Virus record (IMG/VR): IMGVR_UViG_3300037193_001621
Span: 1 to 36,297 of that record
DNA from: a virus
Strand: one strand, 5' to 3'
Length of the DNA stretch: 36,297 nucleotides
Position 1 is the stretch's first letter. Each line of letters opens with the position of its first letter. Below are positions 13,670 to 20,863 of the stretch, in pieces. Below the pieces are notes generated by a model. It searched no databases and was not told the origin of the DNA. It saw only the letters and a program-made list of their open reading frames with translations. A program made the position numbers and the translations under genes.

Positions 13670-14667
13670 CCAACGTCCTAGACATCCCCCGCACCTACGG
13701 GAACTGGATGCTGCTGTCCAACAGCCGCGCCAAGACCTTCCGTCGGTGCGAGAAGCAGTTCGAGTTCAAGTACGTGCTCGGACTGAAGCCCAAGAGTCGG
13801 GCGCTCGCCCTGGAGCGAGGCTCCTGGCTCCACCGCCTGCTCGAGGTCCACTACGACGGGGGGGACTGGCGGGCCGAGCACAAGAAGCTCAGCGACGAGT
13901 TCAACTCGCTCTTCATCGAGGAGCGCGAGGAACTGGGGGATCTGCCCGCCGAGTGCGAGAGAATCATGCTCTCGTACATCATGAACTACAAGGACGACCC
14001 GGACTACTACCGCGTTCTCGACACCGAGCTTGACGAGATCATCACCCTCCCCAACGGTCTCAAGTTCCGCATGATCATCGACAAGATCGTCGAGGAGCCG
14101 GACGGAGGCATCTGGATCGTCGACTACAAGACCGTCAAGAACTTCCTCCCACCCGACTTTATGCTCCTCGACGCCCAGCTGGCCCGCTACTTCTGGGGCG
14201 CCGAGAAGTTCGGGTTCAAACCGCTCCGTGGCATCATCTTCGACGAGATCTGCACGAAGCCGCCGACGCTACCAGAGGTGCTCAAGGACGGCAGCCTCAG
14301 CCTCCGGAAGAACATCCAGTGCGACTACATGACGTACTACCGCGAGATCAAGCGCCGCGGGTTGGACGTCAAACCCTACCTTCCCCACCTTCGCTACCTC
14401 AAGGCCCAGAACCACAAGTGGTTCCGCCGCACCCCCCTGGCCAAGGATCGGCCCCTGGTCCGTCAGCAGATGCGGGAGCTGATCATGACCGCCCGGGAGA
14501 TGAGGAAGGCGGAGGAGCTGGGGCAGTTCCCCCGCACGCCTATGAAGGACTGCCGGTGGGACTGCTCCTTCCTCGAACCTTGCACTATCCAACTAATGGG
14601 AGGCGACATCAGCGACACGCTGAAACTCAGATACACAACACGAAGCCAACGAGCAGAGGACGAGTAG
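13666..14667 (+). CDS. Cas4/RecB-like PD-(D/E)XK exonuclease with Fe-S cysteines
   Basis: A 333-residue protein from GTG 13666. It has the layout of Cas4/AddB-type nucleases. LSNSRAKTFRRCEKQFEFKY contains Cys28, and GSWLHRLLE carries the His of motif 1 (His56). FRMIIDKIVE (Asp139) and IVDYKT (Asp153, Lys155) form the D-x(n)-D-x-K active site, then QLARYF. CRWDCSFLEPC supplies cysteines 296, 300 and 306. Cys28 with the last three would hold a 4Fe-4S cluster. Such enzymes resect DNA ends to give single strands. It lies directly before a Sak4-like recombinase ATPase and SSB-like protein, a typical phage recombination set. The longer frame beginning at 13513 only shadows the previous gene. Confidence 0.85.
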   Translation: MTNVLDIPRTYGNWMLLSNSRAKTFRRCEKQFEFKYVLGLKPKSRALALERGSWLHRLLEVHYDGGDWRAEHKKLSDEFNSLFIEEREELGDLPAECERIMLSYIMNYKDDPDYYRVLDTELDEIITLPNGLKFRMIIDKIVEEPDGGIWIVDYKTVKNFLPPDFMLLDAQLARYFWGAEKFGFKPLRGIIFDEICTKPPTLPEVLKDGSLSLRKNIQCDYMTYYREIKRRGLDVKPYLPHLRYLKAQNHKWFRRTPLAKDRPLVRQQMRELIMTAREMRKAEELGQFPRTPMKDCRWDCSFLEPCTIQLMGGDISDTLKLRYTTRSQRAEDE

Positions 14668-15453
14668 ATGGCCAAGAAGAAAGGCAACAAGACAGTCGAG
14701 GCCGGGGCAGCCCGCTTCGCGAAAGGGATCAAGTCCGTGGACGAGGCAAGCCCCTACCTCAAGTGCCTGGTCTACGGGCGGAACGGTTCGGGCAAGACTC
14801 GCTTCGCGGCGAGTGGTCCCAACTGTCTCATCATCGACATCAACGAGGAAGGTACTCGTTCTGCAGCCGGCTGGAGCGAAGCTGACGTTCGTGAGGTGCG
14901 GACGTTCGATGACGTTGCTCATGGTTACTGGTACCTCAAGGCCGGCAACCACGAGTACGAGACGGTGGCGATCGACACGGTCACCGCTCTTCAGCAGGCG
15001 GCGATCCGCAAGGTGCTCGGCGACCAGGAGGACCGGGACCCAACCCGCGAGCCTTCCATGCCGGACAAGCGGACATGGGGAAGGGCGGGTCAGTTGGTGA
15101 ATCAGCTGGTCCTCGACTTCCGCAACCTGCCGATGCACGTCGTCTTCCTCGCGCAAGAGCGCATCATCGACGACGAGGACGGAGAGGGCAACCCTTTCCA
15201 CACGCCCGATCTTCCGGCGGGCACCCGAGGAACCCTCATGGGATCCGTCGGGGTGATGGGCCGTATCTACGGCCGGGAGGTGAAGGTCAAGAACAAGAAG
15301 GGCAAGAGGTCCACGAAGTGGGAGGACCGCATGCTGGTCGGCCCCCACGAGGACTACGACACGAAGGACCGAACCAACCAGCTTGGCAGGATCGTTCGTA
15401 ACCCCACCATGCCGCAGGTTATCGAGGCATGGGAAACCCGCAACAAGGAGTAA
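14668..15453 (+). CDS. Sak4-like RecA-fold recombination ATPase
   Basis: A 261-residue protein starting directly after the previous stop. Walker A GRNGSGKT is at 37-44, Walker B is TVAIDT near 99-104, and FLAQE with a following acidic loop is typical of the compact RecA-core AAA ATPases called Sak4. These act with a phage single-strand-binding protein in strand annealing. Here the SSB-like gene follows immediately and the exonuclease precedes, which supports the call. The Lys-rich N terminus (MAKKKGNK) resembles that of the next protein. Confidence 0.8.
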   Translation: MAKKKGNKTVEAGAARFAKGIKSVDEASPYLKCLVYGRNGSGKTRFAASGPNCLIIDINEEGTRSAAGWSEADVREVRTFDDVAHGYWYLKAGNHEYETVAIDTVTALQQAAIRKVLGDQEDRDPTREPSMPDKRTWGRAGQLVNQLVLDFRNLPMHVVFLAQERIIDDEDGEGNPFHTPDLPAGTRGTLMGSVGVMGRIYGREVKVKNKKGKRSTKWEDRMLVGPHEDYDTKDRTNQLGRIVRNPTMPQVIEAWETRNKE

Positions 15454-15461
15454 GCCACACC

Positions 15462-16163
15462 ATGGCGAAGAAGAAGCAGTCGGCCGTCCTCAGCATCGAC
15501 TTCTCGAAGGAGGAGGAGTCCGGCGGCGGTGGGAAGCGCATCCACTGGCCTGAGGGCGACTACCACGTCAAGATCACCAAGGCGGAGTCTGTCCGCTCGG
15601 GTGAGAAGGACACGCCGGGCCTCAAGCTCACCTTCAAGGTGATCGAGGGCAAGAAGAAGGGCAAGGAGTTCGAGGACACGCTCTGGATCACCCCCAAGAG
15701 CCTCGTCCGGATCCGTCTCCTGCTCGAGGCCATCGGGGCCAAGGTCCCGAAGTCGGCTCTCAAGCTCCCGCTCAAGCAGCTGATCGGCAAGACCCTCTGG
15801 GTCGAGCTGGAGGACGAGGAGGGCAAGGACGGCTACGACGACCGGTCCCGGGTCGCCTTCCGTGGCTTCACCTCGGAGGACGACTACGAGTCCGACGACG
15901 ACGTCGAGGATGACGACGAAGACGAGGACGACGACGACCTCGACGACGACGATGACGACGAGGAAGACGACGAGGACGAAGACGACGAAGACGAAGAGGA
16001 CGACGAAGACGAAGAGGAGGAGCAGCCGAAGAAGAAGGCCAAGAGCAAGAAGAAGGCACCGGCCAAGAAGAAGGCCAAGCCGGCGAAGAAGGGCAAGAAG
16101 AAGGCCAAGGACGAGGACGACGATGACGACGACCTCGAAGAGCTGGACCTGGACGACCTGTAG
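15462..16163 (+). CDS. Phage SSB-like protein (DUF669-type) with extended acidic/basic tail
   Basis: A 233-residue protein from ATG 15462 with AAGGAG 11 bases upstream. Residues 1-137 look like an OB-fold domain of the phage type that accompanies Sak4: PEGDYHVKITKAE, GLKLTFKVIEGKKKGKEF, LWITPKSLVRIRLLLEAIG. Residues 139-187 are almost all Asp/Glu, 189-216 almost all Lys/Ala/Pro, and the last 16 are acidic (LEELDLDDL), like the partner-binding tip of bacterial SSB. It should coat single-stranded DNA and recruit the recombinase and polymerase. The 95-residue charged tail is unusually long; its alternating blocks echo the protein encoded at 837-1529. Confidence 0.75.
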   Translation: MAKKKQSAVLSIDFSKEEESGGGGKRIHWPEGDYHVKITKAESVRSGEKDTPGLKLTFKVIEGKKKGKEFEDTLWITPKSLVRIRLLLEAIGAKVPKSALKLPLKQLIGKTLWVELEDEEGKDGYDDRSRVAFRGFTSEDDYESDDDVEDDDEDEDDDDLDDDDDDEEDDEDEDDEDEEDDEDEEEEQPKKKAKSKKKAPAKKKAKPAKKGKKKAKDEDDDDDDLEELDLDDL

Positions 16164-16172
16164 GCCGACCTG

Positions 16173-16475
16173 ATGGCAGCCTCCAACGAGACCGCGCTGG
16201 TCAAGACGTTCCAGCGCAAGATCAAGGCCCGCGGAGGCTACTCTGTCAAGATCCACGGGGGGCCTCGCCAAACGCGGGGCCTCCTGGATCTGACGGTTGT
16301 GTACCGCGGGTACACTCTTTTCGTCGAAGCGAAGATGCCCGGCGGGAAGCCAACGGACAAGCAGCAGGACACTATCAACAAGATCAAGGCTGCCGGCGGG
16401 ATCGCCTTCGTGGCTGATTGCTGGGAGACGATCGAGCGTCGTCTCGGCAAGATCGATGAGATCATCGATGGCTAG
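16173..16475 (+). CDS. VRR-NUC domain nuclease
   Basis: A 100-residue protein forming a minimal VRR-NUC nuclease: GLLDLTVVYRG (Asp39), LFVEAKMPGGKPTDKQQ (Glu52, Lys54, Gln64), then IAFVADCWE. This is the D...ExK...Q core of the PD-(D/E)XK superfamily, as in FAN1 and many phage proteins. Phage stand-alone VRR-NUC proteins are thought to cut branched or flapped DNA during recombination or replication. It follows the SSB-like gene by nine bases and overlaps the next gene by eight. Confidence 0.85.
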   Translation: MAASNETALVKTFQRKIKARGGYSVKIHGGPRQTRGLLDLTVVYRGYTLFVEAKMPGGKPTDKQQDTINKIKAAGGIAFVADCWETIERRLGKIDEIIDG

Positions 16476-16761
16476 GCGTTACCCCATCAAGAAGGCTCGG
16501 AGCATTAGGGCCGACAGGGCCTCCGTCCTAGCTGAACTGGAAGAAGGGACTCGTAGCCTGCGCGGTGTCCTTAGGGAGCCGCCTGTGGCTCTCCAGGGCT
16601 GCCAAATCTACCGGATCCTAGAGGCGGCCCCCGGCATGGGACCTGAAACCACCAAGAAGGTGCTGCAGGATGCCGGGGTCTGGCCTCTTCAAGCTTTGTA
16701 CGCAGTATCCAAGCTCAAGCGTCGAGCCATCCTCGACGAACTCCCCGAAAGGATCAAGTAA
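16468..16761 (+). CDS. Actinobacterial IHF-like (H2TH) DNA-binding protein
   Basis: A 97-residue basic protein from ATG 16468. Residues about 40-95 resemble mycobacterial integration host factor (mIHF) and the helix-two-turn-helix of ribosomal protein S13: YRILEAAPGMGPETTKKVLQ, then VSKLKRRAILDEL. The AAPGMG segment corresponds to the LPGVG hairpin that touches the DNA backbone. The N-terminal 35 residues are Arg-rich and helical. It may bend or organise phage DNA for recombination or replication. If correct, this is the best single hint that the host is an actinobacterium. Its stop overlaps the next ATG by one base. Confidence 0.6.
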   Translation: MARRYPIKKARSIRADRASVLAELEEGTRSLRGVLREPPVALQGCQIYRILEAAPGMGPETTKKVLQDAGVWPLQALYAVSKLKRRAILDELPERIK

Positions 16762-17168
16762 TGGCGAAGATGGAAACAGTTGCGGAGTTGGTGGCTTTCC
16801 GCCAGCTCGAAGAAGTGGAGGGAGGCAACCCACGGAACCAGCGGCAGCCGATGTTCCGGCCCGGCCAACACAAGGCCCGGCTCACCCCCGCGGGAATGGT
16901 GCAGTTGACCTACGTAGACTCCGCCGGCACGATGGTCATGCTCGTTCTCCAGAAGGACGGCGACGAGTGGGCGTTGGCCATGACGCACGGGCTCCGCGTA
17001 TCGCACATCCACATGGAGCTGGTGCACATCCCCCGTGGCTTCAGGCTCTCTGACGAGATGGCTCGCGCCATCCAGGAGGCAGAGGCGGCGCGGGACGCGA
17101 AGCTGGAAGCGAAGAAGGCCAAGAAGCAGCAGAAGGCCAAGACCGAGAAGCCCCAGGAGCAGAAGTGA
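16761..17168 (+). CDS. Hypothetical protein with Lys/Glu-rich tail
   Basis: A 135-residue protein. Residues 30-100 are probably folded with beta strands (HKARLTPAGMVQLTYVDSAG, MVMLVLQKDGDEWALAM, RVSHIHMELVHIPRGF). The last 35 residues are a charged helix (EAEAARDAKLEAKKAKKQQK). I do not recognise the family. The end of the gene overlaps the next GTG by four bases. Position beside recombination genes suggests a replication-module accessory, without direct evidence. Confidence 0.5.
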   Translation: MAKMETVAELVAFRQLEEVEGGNPRNQRQPMFRPGQHKARLTPAGMVQLTYVDSAGTMVMLVLQKDGDEWALAMTHGLRVSHIHMELVHIPRGFRLSDEMARAIQEAEAARDAKLEAKKAKKQQKAKTEKPQEQK

Positions 17169-17410
17169 CCTGGGAGGACTTCTGCAGGTGGATGAAGGAA
17201 AACCACCCCGACCTCCAGCTGACTCCCCTACAGCGGGACTGGGTCAAGGCGTTCCTGGAAGGGAAGCAGCCTGTGTGGGTGGGTGGGCAGCGCTCTGGTC
17301 GCACCTTCACTTTGAGTCTAGTGGAGGAGTACGCACAAGAGAAGGGGGCCGCCCGAGGAGGAGAAGAACCTCGGACGACCCCCACACCCAGCGACGGCGC
17401 GGAGAGCTGA
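17165..17410 (+). CDS. Small protein with Walker-A-like loop, last gene of the plus-strand arm
   Basis: An 81-residue protein from GTG 17165 (AGGAG six bases upstream). Residues 19-50, LTPLQRDWVKAFLEG then VWVGGQRSGRTFTLSL, look like the start of an ATPase domain such as a terminase or helicase. The P-loop reads GGQRSGRT, with Arg in place of the essential Lys. The rest of any ATPase is missing, and the C terminus is polar (ARGGEEPRTTPTPS). It could be a remnant of a broken ATPase or a regulator that mimics its N-terminal domain. Transcription probably ends at the hairpin just downstream. Confidence 0.5.
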   Translation: MTWEDFCRWMKENHPDLQLTPLQRDWVKAFLEGKQPVWVGGQRSGRTFTLSLVEEYAQEKGAARGGEEPRTTPTPSDGAES

Positions 17411-17421
17411 CGCCAACTGAG

Positions 17422-17452
17422 TGCTGCGCCGGCAGGTCCGCTACCGGCAGCA
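17422..17452. terminator. Hairpin terminator between converging gene arms
   Basis: TGCTG-CG-CCGG (17422-17432) pairs with CCGG-CAGCA (17444-17452), a 9-bp stem with a two-base bulge and an 11-base loop. It fills the 44-base gap between the last plus-strand gene and the end of the minus-strand lysis gene. A long T run is missing on both sides, so termination may be partial or factor-assisted. It could serve both directions. Confidence 0.5.
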
Positions 17453-17454
17453 GG

Positions 17455-17958
17455 TTAGAACGAGGTCCAGCGCGCCCTGAAGCCTCGTGAGTCGAAGTGA
17501 ACGCTCCCCGCAGGGTAGCGCCCGACTCCTCCGTCGCGGAAGACCTTGTCAGCAGCAGCATTGACCCGGGCTCGGCCAACCCGTTCCACCCACTCTCGAG
17601 GGTGGTCAGTGGCCCGGGCCTGGATGTGCTGGGACTTGGTCGCCCCGCGGATCTCGCGGTTGTAGCGCTCGGAGCGGTACCAACTCACGATCGGGATCGA
17701 GACGTCTCCCAGCTCGTGGCGAAGCTGCTCCAGGTTGAACGCGTGGTTACGGGCGTGCTTGAGCAGCTCCCTCGGAACCCACTCTCCGTTGTGGCTCCTG
17801 GCCTCCTCCTTGGTGAAGTGAGGGGTGAGGTAGCCGTTCCGCCCCAGCCACAGGCGGAAGCCGCGGTTGAGGCGAGCGCGCTGGGTCCAAGGTCGGTCCC
17901 AGTGCTTGCGGTACTTCTTGGGTAGCCCCTTCGGGTACCGCCTCACGGTGCGGGCCAT
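17455..17958 (-). CDS. Endolysin, M15A-type D,D-peptidase
   Basis: A 167-residue protein from ATG 17958. The second half is a zinc peptidase of the M15A family: SWYRSERYNREIRGA at 92-106, KSQHIQARATDHP with His111 and Asp118, and GSVHFDSRGFRARW with His154 and Asp156. His111, Asp118 and His154 should bind zinc, and the enzyme would cut peptide cross-links in peptidoglycan. The N-terminal 45 residues are very basic (RRYPKGLPKKYRKHW) and may help wall binding; there is no signal peptide. It is the last gene of the late operon and sits beside a holin-like gene, so lysis is its natural role. Confidence 0.85.
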   Translation of the reverse strand: MARTVRRYPKGLPKKYRKHWDRPWTQRARLNRGFRLWLGRNGYLTPHFTKEEARSHNGEWVPRELLKHARNHAFNLEQLRHELGDVSIPIVSWYRSERYNREIRGATKSQHIQARATDHPREWVERVGRARVNAAADKVFRDGGVGRYPAGSVHFDSRGFRARWTSF

Positions 17959-17959
17959 T

Positions 17960-18226
17960 TCAGCCCCGCTTCAGCTCGACGGCGACCGCCTGGATCGCGC
18001 GGGAGATGATCAGGACGCTGATGATCACCATGATCGCGATGATCAACCACTTCCTTGTCGTCTCCGAGAGGCGCTCGTCGCTGAGCGCGTCGATCAGGAG
18101 GGGAAGGGCGGCGACAGCGGCGGTCACCAGGCCGGTGATCGTACCGGTGCCGATCGAGATCTTCGCGGGCGGGGACTCGACCTCGACCTCTTCAAAGTCG
18201 GTGTTGAGAATGTTGCTCTCAGGCAT
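17960..18226 (-). CDS. Holin-like protein with two membrane segments
   Basis: An 88-residue protein with an acidic N terminus (FEEVEVESPP), a first membrane segment near residues 30-48 (TGLVTAAVAALPLLIDAL), a charged turn, a second segment near 65-84 (WLIIAIMVIISVLIISRAIQ), and a basic end (LKRG). This is the topology of small phage holins, and it directly precedes the endolysin. The ATG at 18226 has GGAG upstream and overlaps the previous stop. An in-frame ATG at 18241 and a TTG at 18244 lack a ribosome binding site. Confidence 0.7.
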   Translation of the reverse strand: MPESNILNTDFEEVEVESPPAKISIGTGTITGLVTAAVAALPLLIDALSDERLSETTRKWLIIAIMVIISVLIISRAIQAVAVELKRG

Positions 18227-18740
18227 CTTCGTGCTCTCCATCAATTGTTGTTTCGTGCCTACGTTCGGGGCCGTCGTAGGGGCGGGGCAACCTGCCCTGG
18301 TCCTCGTCTCGGCGGCGATAGGTCTGGAGCTGGGACTCCAAGTACCCGATGCGTTCCTGCAGGTGCTTGATCTTTTGTTCCAGATCGTGCCTTTCGGCGG
18401 TGTGCATCACCTTTGTTTGTCGTAGCTCCTCGCGAAGCTCTTGTCTTTCTTGTGCGGAATTAGACCGAGCTTGGTCTAGTCGCTGTTGGAGGTGTTCTAC
18501 TTGACGGTGGGACCTCTCCAGTTCCTTCTCGATACGTTCAAGTGCTTTGTCGACCGCCTCTACCGCGTCGTTAGAAGCCGTGACCGCGATACTCTTATTG
18601 GTGTTGCGAACCGTGAGCCACCCTACGATGCCACTTCCACCTAGCAGCGCCCCAAGGATTGCAATGACGATTCCGATGTTGGTAGAAGCGGTTTCCTTAG
18701 GTGCAGCTTGTGCCGCGTCGATGAGAATGAGTAGGAGCAA
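18219..18740 (-). CDS. Membrane-anchored coiled-coil protein of the lysis cassette
   Basis: A 173-residue protein from TTG 18740 with GGAGGAG three bases upstream. A hydrophobic N terminus (MLLLILIDAAQAA) resembles a signal sequence. A membrane segment (IGIVIAILGALLGGSGIVGW) follows, then a long coiled coil at about residues 55-140 (ALERIEKELERSHRQVEHLQ, ERQELREELRQTK, KIKHLQERIGYLESQL). The tail is polar. The plan resembles spanin or holin-associated proteins in other phages, but no family match is claimed. It may span toward the cell wall and help lysis. It overlaps the holin gene by eight bases. Confidence 0.6.
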   Translation of the reverse strand: MLLLILIDAAQAAPKETASTNIGIVIAILGALLGGSGIVGWLTVRNTNKSIAVTASNDAVEAVDKALERIEKELERSHRQVEHLQQRLDQARSNSAQERQELREELRQTKVMHTAERHDLEQKIKHLQERIGYLESQLQTYRRRDEDQGRLPRPYDGPERRHETTIDGEHEDA

Positions 18741-19121
18741 CTACTCCTCCGGGTGGATCTTGTCGCAGTCCGGCACGGCCAACGCGGTGATCACCGGGAG
18801 GGGGTATAGATCGGGGTGGTTGTTCTTCAGGAACTCTCGAGTGGAAGGAAAGTTCTCGATGATGAGCTTCATAGCCCGGGTGTACACGTATCTCTTGTTG
18901 CCCTCGATCCGAGCCTCTCGCTGCACAACACAGTTCTTGTGGGCTCGGTCCTGACTAGCGTCGTCTAGCTGTTCTGCCGCCCACAAACCTAGACCGATAC
19001 CGACGGTGCAGGTGGCTACGGTGGAGAGGCACACCGAGAGGACTACCAATCCTCGCCGCATCTTCTTGGTGTGTTCCAAGGCTTCGTGCGACAAAACTTG
19101 CACTAGATCACTCTTCTGCAT
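18741..19121 (-). CDS. Single-pass membrane protein upstream of lysis genes
   Basis: A 126-residue protein from ATG 19121 (AGGGGA upstream). A membrane segment lies at about residues 24-46 (LVVLSVCLSTVATCTVGIGL), preceded by a basic cytoplasmic stretch (HTKKMRRG). The outer part has two cysteines (NCVVQRE, VPDCDKI) that could form a disulphide, and it ends HPEE. It is directly followed by the coiled-coil membrane protein. It could be an additional holin, an antiholin or another lysis-timing factor; the sequence does not decide. Confidence 0.5.
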   Translation of the reverse strand: MQKSDLVQVLSHEALEHTKKMRRGLVVLSVCLSTVATCTVGIGLGLWAAEQLDDASQDRAHKNCVVQREARIEGNKRYVYTRAMKLIIENFPSTREFLKNNHPDLYPLPVITALAVPDCDKIHPEE

Positions 19122-19130
19122 GACGTTCCC

Positions 19131-19583
19131 CTATCCCGCCCGGAAGACGACGCCGTCGAGGTTGATGTAGTTGGTGTTGAAGGTCCCGTACCACTTCACC
19201 GCGCTACCCATATCCTCGTTCAAGATGAGGAGGACACCGGCCTCGTAGTTCGTGAGGTTCCGAGCCACAGCAGGGATGATTCGACTCTCCGGAGGTGTCC
19301 ATCCCTCCGGGAGAATCAGCAGCGACTGGTTGAAGGTGATCGGGATCGACAGGTTGTTGGCGATGAGCAGCCCCTCCAGGAGGATAGCGTCGCCCGCGAT
19401 CTTCGTGGCCCGAGGCTGCTGACTGCCGCCGTAGGTCACTCCGGTCTGCACGTCGGTGAGGGGAATCGACTCCGAGGCCCCGCCCCCTAGGTTGTCCCGT
19501 ACGCGATCGCGAAGCCGCCGTACGTCATCCTCCAACTTGAGGAACCGCTGGTCGAACTTGCGCCTGCCGTGAATCTCGCCCAT
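19131..19583 (-). CDS. Minor tail or tip protein
   Basis: A 150-residue protein. Residues 8-32 form a charged helix or short coiled coil (FLKLEDDVRRLRDRVRDNL). The rest is beta-rich with glycine and asparagine (AGDAILLEGLLIANNLSIPI, AVKWYGTFNTNYINLDGVVF), as expected of a trimeric tail-tip or receptor-contact protein. It lies between the tip gene and the lysis genes and overlaps the upstream stop by one base. The family is not recognised; the structural role comes from position and composition. Confidence 0.5.
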   Translation of the reverse strand: MGEIHGRRKFDQRFLKLEDDVRRLRDRVRDNLGGGASESIPLTDVQTGVTYGGSQQPRATKIAGDAILLEGLLIANNLSIPITFNQSLLILPEGWTPPESRIIPAVARNLTNYEAGVLLILNEDMGSAVKWYGTFNTNYINLDGVVFRAG

Positions 19584-20863
19584 CAGGCGTCCTCGTCCAC
19601 AGAAGCCTGGGTGTAGTGCGGCTGGACGGTCAGCTCGGTTCGGTGCTTGGCGTCGTACTTCTCGTCCTGAAACAAGCGGACCTCCATGATCCGACCTCGA
19701 ACGTTGTTGTAGCGAAGGACACCCACGTGCCAGGAGGCCTCGATGACCGTGCCCACTAGGAAGTCCCTCAGGTACCCGTAGGTGCAGTGAGGCTTGATCT
19801 TGAGATCGAAGAACTCCGGAGGCACCGAGTATGCCGCGAGGATCTGTCGCCCGCGGTTCTTCAGGTTCTCGTCGTCGGCCGACTTGAAGTTCGTCTGCTC
19901 CCAGTCCACGTAGACGCCGTACTGAACCGCGGTCCCAGTGTCCGCTGTGGTAATGCGACGATCCTCGTCGGCGTCTCCCCGTCCGTCCGCGAGGACATGA
20001 ACGTGCGACACGATTCTACCACCTGGGCGGTATCGGATGAAGCAGTTGTCCTCGCCCCACCCCGACACGAACAAGCCGTTCATGATGGGCACGTCGGTAA
20101 GAACTCCGGTGGCAGCTTGGTTGAGGTAATATTCGGCCTCGGTCTGGTCCGGAACCCAAATGTCGTTGACCGGGTCGTGTAGACCACAGCGGGTGGTCGT
20201 GTAGAGGGCTTGGTAGACGCCTGGCACCCCGTCGATCGGAATGAGCATGAACTCTGGTGCGGTCTGGATCCCGACCATCTGCAAGAACGCTTCCCAGACC
20301 TGTTCGCCGCGCTCGAACTTGATGCCGGGAGACGGGTTGGCCATCCACGTCTCGTTGAGATCAAGGCCGGCAATACTGGCGTCGATGCCGAGAGGCGGGT
20401 AACGGTCCGCTTGCGACGGCCCGGCGCTGGTGTCGGTCAGGTTCTGCGCGGCCTCCATGATGAGCGCCAGAGACGGACCCACCAGAGGCAACTCTACATC
20501 GTAAGCCAGATCCCCGAGCCGGATGAAGTGGTGCTGCGCTCGGTGCGAGTGGTCCACGGAGGGGATCGTGATAGTCTCCGTATCGGTGTCCAGCACCGGC
20601 TCGGTGATGATCCCGTCGTGCACGAGGAAGTTGCCGTAGCTCGTCTTGAGCCACGCCCGCAGCCTGTACTGGTAAGGCTGCATCGCGTAGATGGCGTCCG
20701 GATCCCACATACTGATCTGGACCTCAGCCTCCTGCTGATTGCAGAGAGGGATGGTGACTTTGCCGTTCTCCTGAGTCCCAGGTACCGTGACGACCTCCCC
20801 GTCCACGAAGTTCGTGGCGTCAGGATCCGGGCGGTACAGGTTGGCGATCTCGAACTCGAGCAT
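19583..20863 (-). CDS. Tail tip protein (siphovirus Gp37/Tal-like)
   Basis: A 426-residue protein following the distal tail gene, the usual place for the tail-associated hub protein. Its N-terminal half has the pattern seen in ReqiPepy6 Gp37-like tip proteins: an interface segment (EAEVQISMWDPDAIYAMQPY), YRLRAWLKTSYGNFLVHDGI, then TETITIPSVDHSHRAQHHFI. A later GRQILAAYSVPPEFFDLKIK and HVGVLRYNNVRGRIMEVRLF are typical hub beta segments. It probably caps the tube and contacts the tape measure. There is no sign of an enzymatic domain. The start shares one base with the upstream stop. Confidence 0.6.
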   Translation of the reverse strand: MLEFEIANLYRPDPDATNFVDGEVVTVPGTQENGKVTIPLCNQQEAEVQISMWDPDAIYAMQPYQYRLRAWLKTSYGNFLVHDGIITEPVLDTDTETITIPSVDHSHRAQHHFIRLGDLAYDVELPLVGPSLALIMEAAQNLTDTSAGPSQADRYPPLGIDASIAGLDLNETWMANPSPGIKFERGEQVWEAFLQMVGIQTAPEFMLIPIDGVPGVYQALYTTTRCGLHDPVNDIWVPDQTEAEYYLNQAATGVLTDVPIMNGLFVSGWGEDNCFIRYRPGGRIVSHVHVLADGRGDADEDRRITTADTGTAVQYGVYVDWEQTNFKSADDENLKNRGRQILAAYSVPPEFFDLKIKPHCTYGYLRDFLVGTVIEASWHVGVLRYNNVRGRIMEVRLFQDEKYDAKHRTELTVQPHYTQASVDEDA

